Origin: Rhodoferax sp.
Lineage (GTDB): Bacteria > Pseudomonadota > Gammaproteobacteria > Burkholderiales > Burkholderiaceae_C
DNA length: 64,000 nt
Direction of reading: 5' to 3'
NCBI GenBank assembly: GCA_030685025.1
Contig: JAUXWC010000077.1
Coordinates: 1-64,000 of the forward strand
Shown here: positions 8,607-17,313 of the stretch, piece by piece
Layout: each line of letters begins with the position of its first letter
Position numbering within the stretch: position 1 is the first letter of the stretch
Position numbers and translations under genes: made by a program
Notes under the pieces: generated by a model
Told to the model about the DNA's origin: nothing
What the model saw: the letters and a program-made list of their open reading frames with translations, nothing else
The model's database searches: none

Positions 8607-9668
8607 TCACTTCCAGCGGATGCGGTACTGCGTCAGGCCCGATGCCACCAGCACCGAGATCAGTGAGGCGGCCACAATCACGTCGGCAATGTAGCTCGGT
8701 ACGCTCAAAGCCCGGCTCATGCTGTCGGCGCCAACCAGTATGCCGGCCACAAATACGCTGGCCACCATGACGCCCAGTGGATGCAACGCTGCCAGCATGG
8801 CAATCACAATGCCGCTGTAGCCATAGCCCGGTGACATGTCCAACGTCAGGTAGCTGGTGCGACCAGCCACTTCAATCGCGCCAGCAAGGCCAGCAAGACC
8901 CCCGCTCAGCAGCGCCACCAGCACCAGGGTGCGTGTGATCGGCACGCCCGCAAACGCGGCCGCGCGCGCGTTGGCACCGACCGCGCGGATGTCAAAACCC
9001 AGCACGGTGTACTTGAGCACCACCCACAGGCACACCGCAAGGCTACAGGCCCACAGCAGGCCGCTGTGCACCCGGGTCTGGGGCACCAACTTGGAGAGTT
9101 CCAGATCGCCCAGCAACGCCACGCTTTGTGGCCAACCCATGGCCGTGGGGTCTTTCATGGGGCCGTCCAGCATCAGCGAAACCAGCAGCAACACAATGAA
9201 GTTCAGCAACAGCGTGGTCACCACTTCGTCCACGCCCAGGTGCAACTTCATGAGCGCCGGTCCCAACAACAGCAGTGCACCGGCCAGCGCGGCGGCCAGC
9301 ATCATCAGCACAAACAGCAGCGCCGCTGGCGCATCAAAGCCGGCTCCACCATGCAGGCCGCCCACTGCCACGGCCGCCAAGGCGCCCACATACAACTGGC
9401 CTTCCGCACCAATGTTGAACAGCCGCGCCTTGAACGCTACCGTGGCCGCCAGCCCGGTCAGCATGAGCGGAATGGCGCGGGTAAAGGTCTCGCTCAACGC
9501 AAACACCGAGCCAAAGCCACCTTGCACCAAAAGCGCATAGGTTTGTCCCACCGGCGCCCCGGCCCACAGCACCAGCAACGAGCTCACCAGCAGCGTGAAC
9601 AGCATGGCGCCGATTGGCGCCAGCACCATCGCGGCTGGTGAATGGTGCGAACGTCTTTCCAGCCTCAC
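8607..9668 (-). CDS. Nucleoside/nucleobase ABC transporter permease (BMP-associated, first subunit)
   Basis: This 353-residue, BPD_transp_2-type permease (YufP-like) has about ten hydrophobic segments. FKARLFNIGAEGQLYVGALAAV is the signature block shared by this transporter class, and FDIRAVGANARAAAFAGVPI is the coupling loop. The GTG start at 9668 overlaps the stop of the ATPase gene (GTGA), implying translational coupling. It pairs with the permease encoded next (7673-8596). The role is import of a pyrimidine base or nucleoside across the inner membrane, inferred from the operon. Confidence 0.87.
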   Translation of the reverse strand: MRLERRSHHSPAAMVLAPIGAMLFTLLVSSLLVLWAGAPVGQTYALLVQGGFGSVFALSETFTRAIPLMLTGLAATVAFKARLFNIGAEGQLYVGALAAVAVGGLHGGAGFDAPAALLFVLMMLAAALAGALLLLGPALMKLHLGVDEVVTTLLLNFIVLLLVSLMLDGPMKDPTAMGWPQSVALLGDLELSKLVPQTRVHSGLLWACSLAVCLWVVLKYTVLGFDIRAVGANARAAAFAGVPITRTLVLVALLSGGLAGLAGAIEVAGRTSYLTLDMSPGYGYSGIVIAMLAALHPLGVMVASVFVAGILVGADSMSRALSVPSYIADVIVAASLISVLVASGLTQYRIRWK

Positions 9669-11176
9669 GCCCTGGCCTCGTGCTGGTGGGGGGCTGTCTG
9701 GTGGGCGCCGGCCATCGCCAGGCCGATGGATTCACGGCTCCAATCCTGCGCCGGCAGTGCCTTGCTGAGCCGGCCCCCATGCATCACGGCCACGCGGTCA
9801 CCCAGCGTGAGCACTTCGTCCAGGTCGTCCGAGATAAGCAGGATTGCCGCACCGGCATCGCGTGCGGCGATCAGTTGATCCTGTACGTAGGCCACCGCAC
9901 CAATGTCCAGTCCCCAGGTTGGCTGATGGGCAATCACGAGTTTGGGCGTGGTGGCGGCTTCTCCTGCGTGCGCCAGTGGATGCAGCAGCGCGCGGCCCAG
10001 GATGAGCTTTTGCATATTGCCGCCGGACAGCGCTCGTGCGCTGGAAAAGGCGCCACCGCCGCGCACATCAAAGCGCGCAATCACTCGCTGGGCATAGGCC
10101 TGCGCGCAGGCACGCCGCACCCACAGGAATCTGGAAAAGATCGGGCTGCGCAAGCGTTCGGACACCACGTTTTCCCACACCGGCAGATCGCCGACCACGC
10201 CCTCGGCATGGCGGTCCTCGGGAATGCGAGCGATGCCCAACGCCACCAGTTGCGCGGGCTGTGTAGGGTAGGGCTGTCCCAGCAACTGCACCTCTCCATG
10301 CGTGATGCGGCGGGTCGCGCACAGCACCTCGGCAAGCGCCGCCTGCCCATTGCCCGAGACACCGGCGATGGCAACGATCTCGCCACGCAGCAATGTTAGC
10401 GAGACCTGGTGCAAACGCTCGCGTGCGGGCCCGGTGCTGACGTCGCGCAGAGTGCAGATTGCAGAACCAGCGCGCTTGGCCGGCCTGCGTTGGGGTTCAT
10501 TTATCGCGTGGCCCACCATCCATTGCGCCAGCAGGCTTTGCGTGGTATCGCGGGTCGCGGCCTGCGCCACCAGTTTGCCGCCACGCAGTACAGCGATGCG
10601 ATGCGAAACGCGCAGCACCTCACCCAACTTGTGGCTAATGAAAATAATAGACAAGCCTTGCGCAACCATCTGCGACAGCACGGCAAACAGTGCCTCGCTC
10701 TCTTGCGGCGTGAGTACGGCAGTGGGCTCATCCAGAATCAGGATGCGCGCGCCGCGGTAAAGCGCCTTGAGGATCTCGACTCGCTGGCGTTCGCCTACCG
10801 ACAGCCCACCCACTAACGCCTTGGGGTCCACTGCCAGGCCAAAGCGCCGTGCCATGGCCATCAGCTTTTCAGCGGCGGCAGCCTTGCATGTGAACGGCTG
10901 AAACAGCGGCTCAGAGCCCATCATCACGTTGTCCAACACACTCAAGTTGTCTGCCAGCGTGAAGTGCTGGTGCACCATGCCGATCCCGGCAGCCAGTGCT
11001 GCCTTGGGGTCACCCGGCGCCAGCAGTTGGCCAGACACCCGGATCTCGCCACGGTCCGCGGTGTAGTGGCCAAACAAAATGGAGACCAATGTCGACTTAC
11101 CAGCACCGTTTTCACCTAACAGCGCCAGTACCTCGCCGGCTTTCAGGTCCAGCGAGATATCTTCATTGGCCACCAA
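9665..11176 (-). CDS. BMP-type ABC transporter ATPase (two nucleotide-binding domains)
   Basis: This is a fused double ABC ATPase. Domain 1 has the Walker A GENGAGKST near residue 22, LSVGERQRVEILKAL (signature) and ILILDEPTAVLTPQE (Walker B). Domain 2 has a degenerate Walker A (GVSGNGQ), LSGGNMQKL and LVIAHQPTWGLDIGA. The usual first strand (VLELSHITKRFGE) is encoded in frame upstream of the first standard start (TTG at 11176). No ATG, GTG or TTG exists between that strand and the stop of the BMP gene; the in-frame codons after that stop are AGA CCC ATC ATC. The real start is thus either a rare ATC or a coupled re-initiation just after 11231. The annotated 5' end is the conservative one. Confidence 0.9.
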   Translation of the reverse strand: MVANEDISLDLKAGEVLALLGENGAGKSTLVSILFGHYTADRGEIRVSGQLLAPGDPKAALAAGIGMVHQHFTLADNLSVLDNVMMGSEPLFQPFTCKAAAAEKLMAMARRFGLAVDPKALVGGLSVGERQRVEILKALYRGARILILDEPTAVLTPQESEALFAVLSQMVAQGLSIIFISHKLGEVLRVSHRIAVLRGGKLVAQAATRDTTQSLLAQWMVGHAINEPQRRPAKRAGSAICTLRDVSTGPARERLHQVSLTLLRGEIVAIAGVSGNGQAALAEVLCATRRITHGEVQLLGQPYPTQPAQLVALGIARIPEDRHAEGVVGDLPVWENVVSERLRSPIFSRFLWVRRACAQAYAQRVIARFDVRGGGAFSSARALSGGNMQKLILGRALLHPLAHAGEAATTPKLVIAHQPTWGLDIGAVAYVQDQLIAARDAGAAILLISDDLDEVLTLGDRVAVMHGGRLSKALPAQDWSRESIGLAMAGAHQTAPHQHEARA

Positions 11177-11230
11177 TTCACCGAAGCGCTTGGTGATGTG
11201 CGAGAGCTCAAGGACTGAGATGATGGGTCT

Positions 11231-12232
11231 CTACTTGGCGGTTGATTTGGGTTGGGTGTCATCCACCACCACGGTGAAGCTGCCAGTCACTATGGCCTTT
11301 TCCTTGGCCTTGACTTTGGCGAGCACATCGGCGGGGATTTTCTTCTCGAACGTGCCCATTGGCGCCAGTGACGAGCCCTTGTGCTTCATCATCGAGTAGA
11401 TGCCATAGTCTTCGGCGGCGAACTTGCCTTCCTTGGCGAGTTTGATAGCGCGGTCGGCTGAGGGTTCGAAATGCCACAGCGCCGAGGCGATCACTGTTTC
11501 TGGGTACTGGCTCTGGGTATTGATGACGTTGCCGATGGCCAGTTTGCCCTTTTCCTTGGCGGCATCACTGACGCCAAAGCGCTCGGCATACATGACGTCC
11601 GCCCCCTTTTCGATCATGGCAAATGCCGCTTCCTTGGCCTTGGGAGGGTCAAACCAGCTATTGATAAAGCTGACGCTGAATTCCACTTTGGGGTTGGTTT
11701 CCTTGACGCCGGCCATGAATGCATTCATCAGGCGGTTGACTTCGGGAATCGGGAATCCGCCCACCAGACCAATCTTGTTGCTCTTGGTCATGACACCGGC
11801 GACCATGCCGCTGAGGTAGGCGGGTTCCTGAATGTAGTTGTCAAACACGCTGAAATTGGGTGCCTGCGGTTTGCCGGAGGAGCCCATCAGGAACGATGTC
11901 TTTGGGAAGTCCTTGGCTACTTTGCGCGCTGCCGCTTCCACGGCAAAAGCCTCGCCAACGATCAGTTGGCTGCCGCCCGTGGCGTACTCACGCATGACAC
12001 GTTCGTAATCGGCGTTGGATACGTTTTCGCTGGCCTTGTATTCGATGTCCCCGCGAGCCTCCGCTGCTTTCAGTGCCGCGTGCAGGCGCCCAGCCCACTG
12101 TTGTTCAAAGGGCACGGTGTAAATACCCGCCACTTTGAGCTTGGCTTGCGCCAGACTCAATCCCGGTACGAGTGCGGCAAGTGCAGCGGCCATGACCACC
12201 GCGCGGCGGCGGGTTTGCATTGTTTTCAACAT
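11231..12232 (-). CDS. BMP family (basic membrane protein/PnrA-like) substrate-binding protein
   Basis: This 333-residue periplasmic protein has a signal peptide of about 28 residues (basic RRR, hydrophobic core, cleavage near SLAQA). Family blocks are AGIYTVPFEQQWAGRLHAAL near the N-terminus, NADYERVMREYATGG, FLMGSSGKPQAPNFSVFDNY, EPAYLSGMVAGVMTKSNKIG and VGGFPIPEVNRLMNAF. Relatives bind purine or pyrimidine nucleosides for ABC import. It is the first gene of the importer block; the ATPase gene follows in the same frame directly after the TAG. There is no lipobox Cys, so it is probably free in the periplasm. A pyrimidine ligand is inferred from preTA, codA and hydA around it. Confidence 0.9.
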   Translation of the reverse strand: MLKTMQTRRRAVVMAAALAALVPGLSLAQAKLKVAGIYTVPFEQQWAGRLHAALKAAEARGDIEYKASENVSNADYERVMREYATGGSQLIVGEAFAVEAAARKVAKDFPKTSFLMGSSGKPQAPNFSVFDNYIQEPAYLSGMVAGVMTKSNKIGLVGGFPIPEVNRLMNAFMAGVKETNPKVEFSVSFINSWFDPPKAKEAAFAMIEKGADVMYAERFGVSDAAKEKGKLAIGNVINTQSQYPETVIASALWHFEPSADRAIKLAKEGKFAAEDYGIYSMMKHKGSSLAPMGTFEKKIPADVLAKVKAKEKAIVTGSFTVVVDDTQPKSTAK

Positions 12233-12435
12233 AGATGCTCCAGGTTAGTACACAAGAAAGAGTCTTTGGTGGGTCGTCGCAATGTGCCGACGATGTTTCC
12301 GTGACGGAAGTAAGCAGTTTGTGTGCCTGCCAGCCCCCTCATGGTCTGTAGCCGTTCGTTGTAGTCAAGAAGAGCAAAGTGTTCACTCGGTGCTTCCATT
12401 GAAATCGTTGCTGGTGCAATCAACACAACGATGTG

Positions 12436-13737
12436 TCAGGCTCGCATTGGGTTATTGGGGTGGGTGGTCCAGTCGGCGTGGGTGCCGCTCACCACCTTGC
12501 CGGTGCGCAGATCGGTTTCGCCGGGCGGGAGGTCGCGCAGCGTGATGCACTGCGGCACCGGGCAGACCACGACACACAGGTTGCAGCCCACGCACTCGTC
12601 CTCGCGCACCGAGAAGTGGCGCTTGCCATCCTTCATGGCGGTGATGGCTTGGTGCGAGGTGTCTTCGCAGGCAATGTGGCAGCGCCCGCACTGGATGCAG
12701 GTGCTTTGGTTGATGACGGCTTTGCTGATGTGGTTGAGGTTCAGGTACTGCCAGTTGGTCACGCTGGGCACCGCCTTGCCGACGATCTCGCTCACCCTGG
12801 TAAAGCCCATTTCATCCATGTAGTTGGACAGGCCGTCCGTCATCTCCTGCACGATCTTGAAGCCGTACACCATGGCGGCGGTACACACCTGTACCGTGCC
12901 CGATCCCAGTGCAATGAAGTCCAACGCGTCGCGCCAGTTGCCGATGCCACCAATGCCGCTGATGGGCAGGCCGGCGGTTTGCGGGTCGCGCGCGATCTCG
13001 GCCACCATGTTCAGCGCAATCGGCTTGACGGCCGGGCCGCAGTAGCCGCCGTGCGAGCCCTTGCCGCCGGTAGTGGGGCTCATGGTCAGCGTGTAGGGGT
13101 CGACGCCCATGATGGAGTTGATGGTGTTGATCAGCGATACCGCATCGGCCCCGCCGCGTTTGGCGGCGCGGGCCGGCAGGCGCACGTCGGTGATGTTGGG
13201 CGTGAGTTTGACGATAACGGGAAGCCGGCTGTAGTGCTTGCACCAAGCCGTCACCATCTCGATGTATTCAGGCACCTGGCCGACGGCGGCGCCCATGCCG
13301 CGTTCACTCATGCCGTGCGGGCAGCCAAAATTCAGTTCCACCGCATCGGCGCCGGTGTCGGCCACGCGCGCCAGGATGGCCTTCCATGCCTCCTCCTGAC
13401 ATGGCACCATCAGCGAGACCACCATGGCGCGGTCGGGCCAGTCGCGCTTGACTTGGGTGATTTCGGTGAGGTTGAGCTCCAGGTCTCGGTCGGTGATGAG
13501 TTCGATGTTGTTGAAGCCCAGCAGGCGCCGGTCGGGGCTCAGCAACGCGCCATAGCGCGGGCCGTTGACGTTGACCACCGGTGGCCCGGCCTCGCCCAAT
13601 GTTTTCCAGACCACACCGCCCCAGCCCGCTTCAAACGCGCGGTTGACGTTGTAGGCCTTGTCGGTCGGTGGTGCGCTGGCCAGCCAGAACGGGTTGGGGC
13701 TTTGGATGCCGGCAAAGGTGGTGTGTAGATTGGCCAT
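12436..13737 (-). CDS. preA: NAD-dependent dihydropyrimidine dehydrogenase, catalytic FMN/Fe-S subunit
   Basis: This 433-residue protein has an FMN-binding TIM barrel related to dihydroorotate dehydrogenase at residues 1-310. The active-site loop NFGCPHGMSERGMG contains the catalytic Cys, and GIGGIGNWRDALDFIALG forms the phosphate-binding end. A C-terminal two-cluster ferredoxin domain follows: CIQCGRCHIAC and CVGCNLCVVVCPV. With PreT it reduces uracil and thymine to their dihydro forms, the first step of the pathway. The start chosen is ATG 13737 (MANLHTTFAG); 18 extra in-frame codons upstream overlap a repeat element. It lies 94 bp downstream of preT. Confidence 0.94.
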   Translation of the reverse strand: MANLHTTFAGIQSPNPFWLASAPPTDKAYNVNRAFEAGWGGVVWKTLGEAGPPVVNVNGPRYGALLSPDRRLLGFNNIELITDRDLELNLTEITQVKRDWPDRAMVVSLMVPCQEEAWKAILARVADTGADAVELNFGCPHGMSERGMGAAVGQVPEYIEMVTAWCKHYSRLPVIVKLTPNITDVRLPARAAKRGGADAVSLINTINSIMGVDPYTLTMSPTTGGKGSHGGYCGPAVKPIALNMVAEIARDPQTAGLPISGIGGIGNWRDALDFIALGSGTVQVCTAAMVYGFKIVQEMTDGLSNYMDEMGFTRVSEIVGKAVPSVTNWQYLNLNHISKAVINQSTCIQCGRCHIACEDTSHQAITAMKDGKRHFSVREDECVGCNLCVVVCPVPQCITLRDLPPGETDLRTGKVVSGTHADWTTHPNNPMRA

Positions 13738-13767
13738 GGTGTTCTTCCGGATGTCGGGGGTTTGGAC

Positions 13768-13823
13768 TGTCATTGCGGGCCGGACCCGCAATCCATGGAT
13801 CCCGGATCAGGTCCGGGATGACA
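13768..13823. repeat. Cruciform-like palindromic repeat between preT and preA
   Basis: The outer ends TGTCAT/ATGACA are complementary. Inside are two hairpins (TGCGGG...CCCGCA and CCCGGA...TCCGGG) flanking a central perfect palindrome ATCCATGGAT. It resembles a doublet of REP units in inverted orientation and lies in the 94-bp preT-preA gap. Confidence 0.8.
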
Positions 13824-13831
13824 GCGGCTGC

Positions 13832-15205
13832 TTAGGTCATGGCGCGCCGCATGATGAGGGCATGGATGGCGTGGGCCGAGCCTTTGCCGTGCTCGACTGC
13901 TTCCACCGTCAGGTCCAGTCCGCCGGCGCGGCAATCGCCGCCGGCCCAAACGCCGGCGAGGCTGGTCTGGCCCACGTCGTCGGTGGCGATGCGCCCGCCC
14001 GCGAGGCTGACGCCAGCATCGGCCAGCACCGTGCTGAGCAGTTGTTGGCCGATGGCCTTGAACACCATATCGGCCTCAAACGTCAGCTCGCGCCCGCTGG
14101 CCTGCAACTGGCCGTTGACCAGCGCCTGCTCGGCAAAGCGCACCGCCGTGACGTGGCCATCGTGCCCCACAATCTCGACCGGTGCCAGCCAGTGGTGCAG
14201 CACCACGCCGTGGGTTTGCGCCCATTCCTGTTCGGCCTTGGAAGCGGACATGGCGTCGGGGCCACGGCGATACGCCATGTGGACCACGTGCGCACCCAGC
14301 AGCTTGGCCTGCACGGCGGCGTCCACCGCGGTCATGCCGCCACCGATGACGACCACGCGCCGGCCAATCGGCAGGGAAGACAGGTCAGCGGTCTGGCGCA
14401 GCGTGGCGATGAAGTCCACCGCGTCCTGCACGCCGTTCAAGTATTCACCTGGCACCCGGAGTTGCTGGGTGCCGGCCAGGCCCAGGCCCAGAAACACCGC
14501 GTCGTAGTGCTGGCGCAACTCGGCCAGTTGGGCGGCGCTCTCCAGTTTCCAGTTGTTGCGCACCTCGATGCCGCCAATCGACAGCAGCCAAGCCAGCTCG
14601 CGCTGGGCGAAACCCTCCGGCGTTTTGTAGGCGGCCAAGCCGTATTCGTTGAGGCCCCCGGCCTTGGGGCGCGCGTCGAACATCACCACCGAATGCCCCA
14701 GCCGCGCCAACGTGTGCGCGCAAGCCAGCCCGGCCGGACCCGCGCCGATCACCGCAACGCGCCGACCGGTGGGCGCGCCGCGCGTGAACACAGGCGCGGC
14801 CGTGCCGTCGAACATCACGGCATCGACCGCGTGACGCTGCAGCCGACCGATCTGCACCGGCTTGCCTTCCTGGGTGTTGCGCACGCAGACCTGCTCGCAC
14901 AGCACCTCGGTCGGGCACACCCGCGCGCACATGCCGCCCAGCGGGTTGGCTTGCAGGATGGCGCGGGCCGAGCCGCGCAGGTTGCCGTCGGCAATGCGGC
15001 GGATGAAGGACGGCACGTCGATGTGCGTCGGGCAGGCGCTGGCGCAGGGCGCGTCGAAACAGTACAGGCAGCGTTCGGCCTCCAGCAGCGCCTGTGCGCC
15101 CGACAGTGGCGGGTTGGCGTCGGAGAAGCGCCGCGCGTATTCGTCGGGGCTCAGGCGGCCTGGACGTACATCGACGGTGCAAGAAGAGGTGAGGGCAGGG
15201 GACAC
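13832..15205 (-). CDS. preT: NAD-dependent dihydropyrimidine dehydrogenase, FAD/Fe-S electron-transfer subunit
   Basis: This 457-residue homologue of glutamate synthase small subunits has cysteine clusters in its N-terminal 110 residues (CLYCFDAPCASACPTHID, CARVCPTEVLCEQVC). Two nucleotide-binding folds follow: VAVIGAGPAGLACAHTLA (FAD, near residue 148) and VVVIGGGMTAVDAAVQAK (NAD(P), near residue 285). The C-terminal GDCRAGGLDLTVEAVEHGK completes the FAD site. It passes electrons from NAD(P)H to PreA for pyrimidine reduction. The start is GTG 15205. It is the most upstream gene of the minus-strand cluster, so the main promoter is probably in 15206-15330. Confidence 0.92.
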   Translation of the reverse strand: MSPALTSSCTVDVRPGRLSPDEYARRFSDANPPLSGAQALLEAERCLYCFDAPCASACPTHIDVPSFIRRIADGNLRGSARAILQANPLGGMCARVCPTEVLCEQVCVRNTQEGKPVQIGRLQRHAVDAVMFDGTAAPVFTRGAPTGRRVAVIGAGPAGLACAHTLARLGHSVVMFDARPKAGGLNEYGLAAYKTPEGFAQRELAWLLSIGGIEVRNNWKLESAAQLAELRQHYDAVFLGLGLAGTQQLRVPGEYLNGVQDAVDFIATLRQTADLSSLPIGRRVVVIGGGMTAVDAAVQAKLLGAHVVHMAYRRGPDAMSASKAEQEWAQTHGVVLHHWLAPVEIVGHDGHVTAVRFAEQALVNGQLQASGRELTFEADMVFKAIGQQLLSTVLADAGVSLAGGRIATDDVGQTSLAGVWAGGDCRAGGLDLTVEAVEHGKGSAHAIHALIMRRAMT

Positions 15206-15332
15206 GCTGGCAACTCCTGAGGTGGGGTTCGTTCCAAAAACTGACCATTTAGTCAGCTTTTGAGCGAATCATAGCCACGCAGACCGTGCAGGGTGAATAG
15301 GGTTTGCCCGAGGGTGGCCGGACGCTGGGCGA

Positions 15333-15893
15333 CTACGGGCGCGGCAGGATCAGAATTCCGTCAAGGCCAAACCGATCGAAGTCCCGATCGAATGTCACCA
15401 AACGCAGGCCAGACGACTGTGCCAGGGCCGCCAGATAGGCGTCGGTCCACAGGCGGGCAGGCAGGGTTTGCTTGGCCAGCAGTGCGCCCAACTGGGTGTC
15501 GCAATCCAGTGGCTCGCTGGCCAGACCAATCTGGGGCAGGGACCGGTACTGCTGGTACAGCGCCCACGCTGCATCCAGTTGCAGCGCGCCTGCGCCGACC
15601 GCCTTGGGCTGGCACAGGAGACGAACCAGGCCCAGCATGGTGATTCGGCAAAACCAGAGGGTCGCAGCGCCAGGAGCGAGGCTCGGCTGGGCATGGGCAT
15701 CATCCCAATAGCGCCGGGCGGCGGCGTGATGGGGATGCTCCTGCACGGCCAGGGCCAGCCAGACATTGATGTCCGGAAGGTCGCCGGTCGGCGCAATGGG
15801 CCGCAGCGGCCACAGCAGGCCAGGAGCCTCACGCGCCCGCACTGGGCGCACTGGAGCGGGGTCGGTATACGGGGCGCGCGCAGGCTTACTCAT
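15333..15893 (-). CDS. vapC: VapC-like PIN-domain toxin
   Basis: This is 186 residues. The PIN ribonuclease domain begins near residue 37 (LPDINVWLALAVQEHPHHAAA) with the first catalytic Asp. Later acidic positions lie in LWTDAYLAALAQSSGLRLV and TFDRDFDRFG, the usual spacing of a four-acid PIN active site. The N-terminal 35 residues are Pro/Ala/Arg-rich and not part of the fold. The ATG at 15893 overlaps the antitoxin stop (ATGAGTAA), the standard coupled vapBC arrangement, with antitoxin first. The target RNA cannot be predicted. Confidence 0.85.
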   Translation of the reverse strand: MSKPARAPYTDPAPVRPVRAREAPGLLWPLRPIAPTGDLPDINVWLALAVQEHPHHAAARRYWDDAHAQPSLAPGAATLWFCRITMLGLVRLLCQPKAVGAGALQLDAAWALYQQYRSLPQIGLASEPLDCDTQLGALLAKQTLPARLWTDAYLAALAQSSGLRLVTFDRDFDRFGLDGILILPRP

Positions 15894-16128
15894 CGAGCAA
15901 AGCGCTGAGCGAGGCATTGCTCAGTGCATCGTCACGCAACGCCATCGGCGCGCCCAGGCGGACGCTGGGCAAATCGACCCTGGTCGTGGCTGGTACAGAG
16001 TCAACGGCCGCGTTCATGCCGCGCGCCACGAGCGACAGCATCAAGTCGCGCAGCGTGATGCCTTCCATCGCGGCACGGGTCTTGAGGTGCCGAAACAGCG
16101 GGTCGGGGATATCTAAACTGGTGCGCAT
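15886..16128 (-). CDS. vapB: VapB-like ribbon-helix-helix antitoxin
   Basis: This 80-residue protein has MRTSLDIPDPLFRHLKTRAA at the N-terminus, a typical ribbon-helix-helix strand and helix. The acidic C-terminal tail (ALSNASLSALLDE) would wrap the toxin. The start chosen is ATG 16128; a TTG 18 bp upstream lies inside the operator palindrome and would add a lysine-rich nonsense extension. No good Shine-Dalgarno sequence is visible because the palindrome abuts the ATG. It is cotranscribed with vapC by an 8-bp overlap and probably autoregulated. Confidence 0.8.
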   Translation of the reverse strand: MRTSLDIPDPLFRHLKTRAAMEGITLRDLMLSLVARGMNAAVDSVPATTRVDLPSVRLGAPMALRDDALSNASLSALLDE

Positions 16129-16148
16129 ATTTGCATTTTTATGCAAAT
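16129..16148. promoter_or_regulatory. Palindromic operator of vapBC
   Basis: The perfect arms ATTTGCAT (16129-16136) and ATGCAAAT (16141-16148) are separated by four T. The palindrome ends one base before the vapB ATG (minus strand), so a bound VapBC complex would cover the ribosome-binding region or promoter. Confidence 0.75.
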
Positions 16149-16184
16149 GCGCCTAAGTTGCAAGCGCCACTACGCAATTGCGGC

Positions 16185-17084
16185 TCAACCCTGTGCCGCC
16201 TGCAGCAGCCAGGTCTTGAAGATGCCGACCGCCGGGCGTTCCTCGCGGCGCTCGGGTAACACCAGGCAGTAGGCGCGCTCGCCTTGCAGGGCGCGGTTGC
16301 AGGCCACGACCAGGGTGCCGCGGGTCAGTTCGTCTTCCACCAACAGGCGCGGTACCAGCGCCAAGCCCAAGCCGCAGCCGGCTGCGGTGGCAGTCATGGA
16401 GAACAGCTCGTAACGGGGGCCGGACAAGGCGTTGGGCGCAGGTACGCCCATGGCATCGAACCACTGGCGCCAGCCGTAGGGCCGGGTGCTTTGCTGCAGC
16501 AGCGGCAACGTGGCGATATCGATGGGCTCAAGATGAGCCCGGCCACCCAGAAGCGATGGGCTGCAGACCGGCAGCACGTCCTCACTCATCAGCTTGATGG
16601 CGCGCGTTCCCGCCCAGTTGGCGACTTGTTCAGAGGTGCCGGAATACAGCGCGGCGTCGAACTCACTGTCGGTGAACAGGAACGGGCGGGTTCGGGTTTC
16701 GATGTGGACCACGATCTCGGGGTGCCGAGCGGCGAAGTCGGACAGGCGCGGAATTAGCCAGCGCGTGGCGAAGGTCGGCACCGCCGCCAGATGCACCGCG
16801 CCGCCGCTGCCCTGGGCCGACATGGCGTCCAGCGTGTCCTGCTCCAGGGCTTGCAGGCGTGGCGCGATCTGGCGCGCGTAGTCGGCGCCGCGCGGGGTCA
16901 GCGCCATGCCATGGCGGGTGCGCTGAAACAGCGCCACCCCCAGAAATTCTTCCAGCGCCGCCACCTGGCGCGACACCGCGCTTTGAGTCAACGCCAGTTC
17001 TTGCCCGGCACGGGTGAAGCTCTCGTGGCGGGCGGCCGCTGCAAAGCAGGCCAGGGCTTGCAGGGAGGGGATTCTGGATCGCAT
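16185..17084 (-). CDS. LysR-type regulator (GcvA/GcdR-like), probable regulator of gcdH
   Basis: This is a 299-residue LysR protein. The N-terminal winged helix (LQALACFAAAARHESFTRAG, LTQSAVSRQVAALEEFLG, LFQRTRHGMALTPRG) is intact. The C-terminal effector domain is of the GcvA type (VPTFATRWLIPRLSDFAARH, LLQQSTRPYGWRQWF, AAGCGLGLALVPRLLVEDEL). It is divergent from gcdH with a 229-bp intergenic region, the usual target layout for autoregulated LysR genes. In Pseudomonas, GcdR occupies the same position and responds to glutarate; that role is inferred here. The start chosen is ATG 17084 rather than a GTG six codons upstream. Confidence 0.85.
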   Translation of the reverse strand: MRSRIPSLQALACFAAAARHESFTRAGQELALTQSAVSRQVAALEEFLGVALFQRTRHGMALTPRGADYARQIAPRLQALEQDTLDAMSAQGSGGAVHLAAVPTFATRWLIPRLSDFAARHPEIVVHIETRTRPFLFTDSEFDAALYSGTSEQVANWAGTRAIKLMSEDVLPVCSPSLLGGRAHLEPIDIATLPLLQQSTRPYGWRQWFDAMGVPAPNALSGPRYELFSMTATAAGCGLGLALVPRLLVEDELTRGTLVVACNRALQGERAYCLVLPERREERPAVGIFKTWLLQAAQG

Positions 17085-17130
17085 GATGTGCCGACTGTAC
17101 ACAACTCGGCAAACTCAGGCAAGGCAGACT

Positions 17131-17150
17131 GCTATCAAAATAGTAGCTTC
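17131..17150 (-). repeat. Dispersed GCTACT...GATAGC repeat
   Basis: On the minus strand this begins GAAGCTACTATTTTGATAGC. It matches the repeats at 6335 and 31197 in its GCTNCT and GATAGC parts and lies in the LysR-gcdH divergent promoter region. Confidence 0.45.
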
Positions 17151-17313
17151 AACACCATATAAATAGTACTACAAATAGACTTTTGCACGGGCGTTCTGAC
17201 CAATGCCGATTGACTATATATATGACAACCGCATATCTTGGTTCCAATTCTTCGCTTGGTCCCCAGGCCGTAGCGCGCTACCATCAGCCCCATTCAACCC
17301 AGGAGACTCCGCC

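Noticed and set aside
12226..12435. A 66-codon frame and possible riboswitch between preA and the BMP gene
   Set aside because: The peptide has no family resemblance and no ribosome site. I could not match the leader to any known riboswitch. It is treated as plain upstream DNA of the importer operon.
13658..15220. A 520-codon frame antisense to preT
   Set aside because: It runs through the preA-preT repeat and is antisense to clear Fe-S and FAD motifs.
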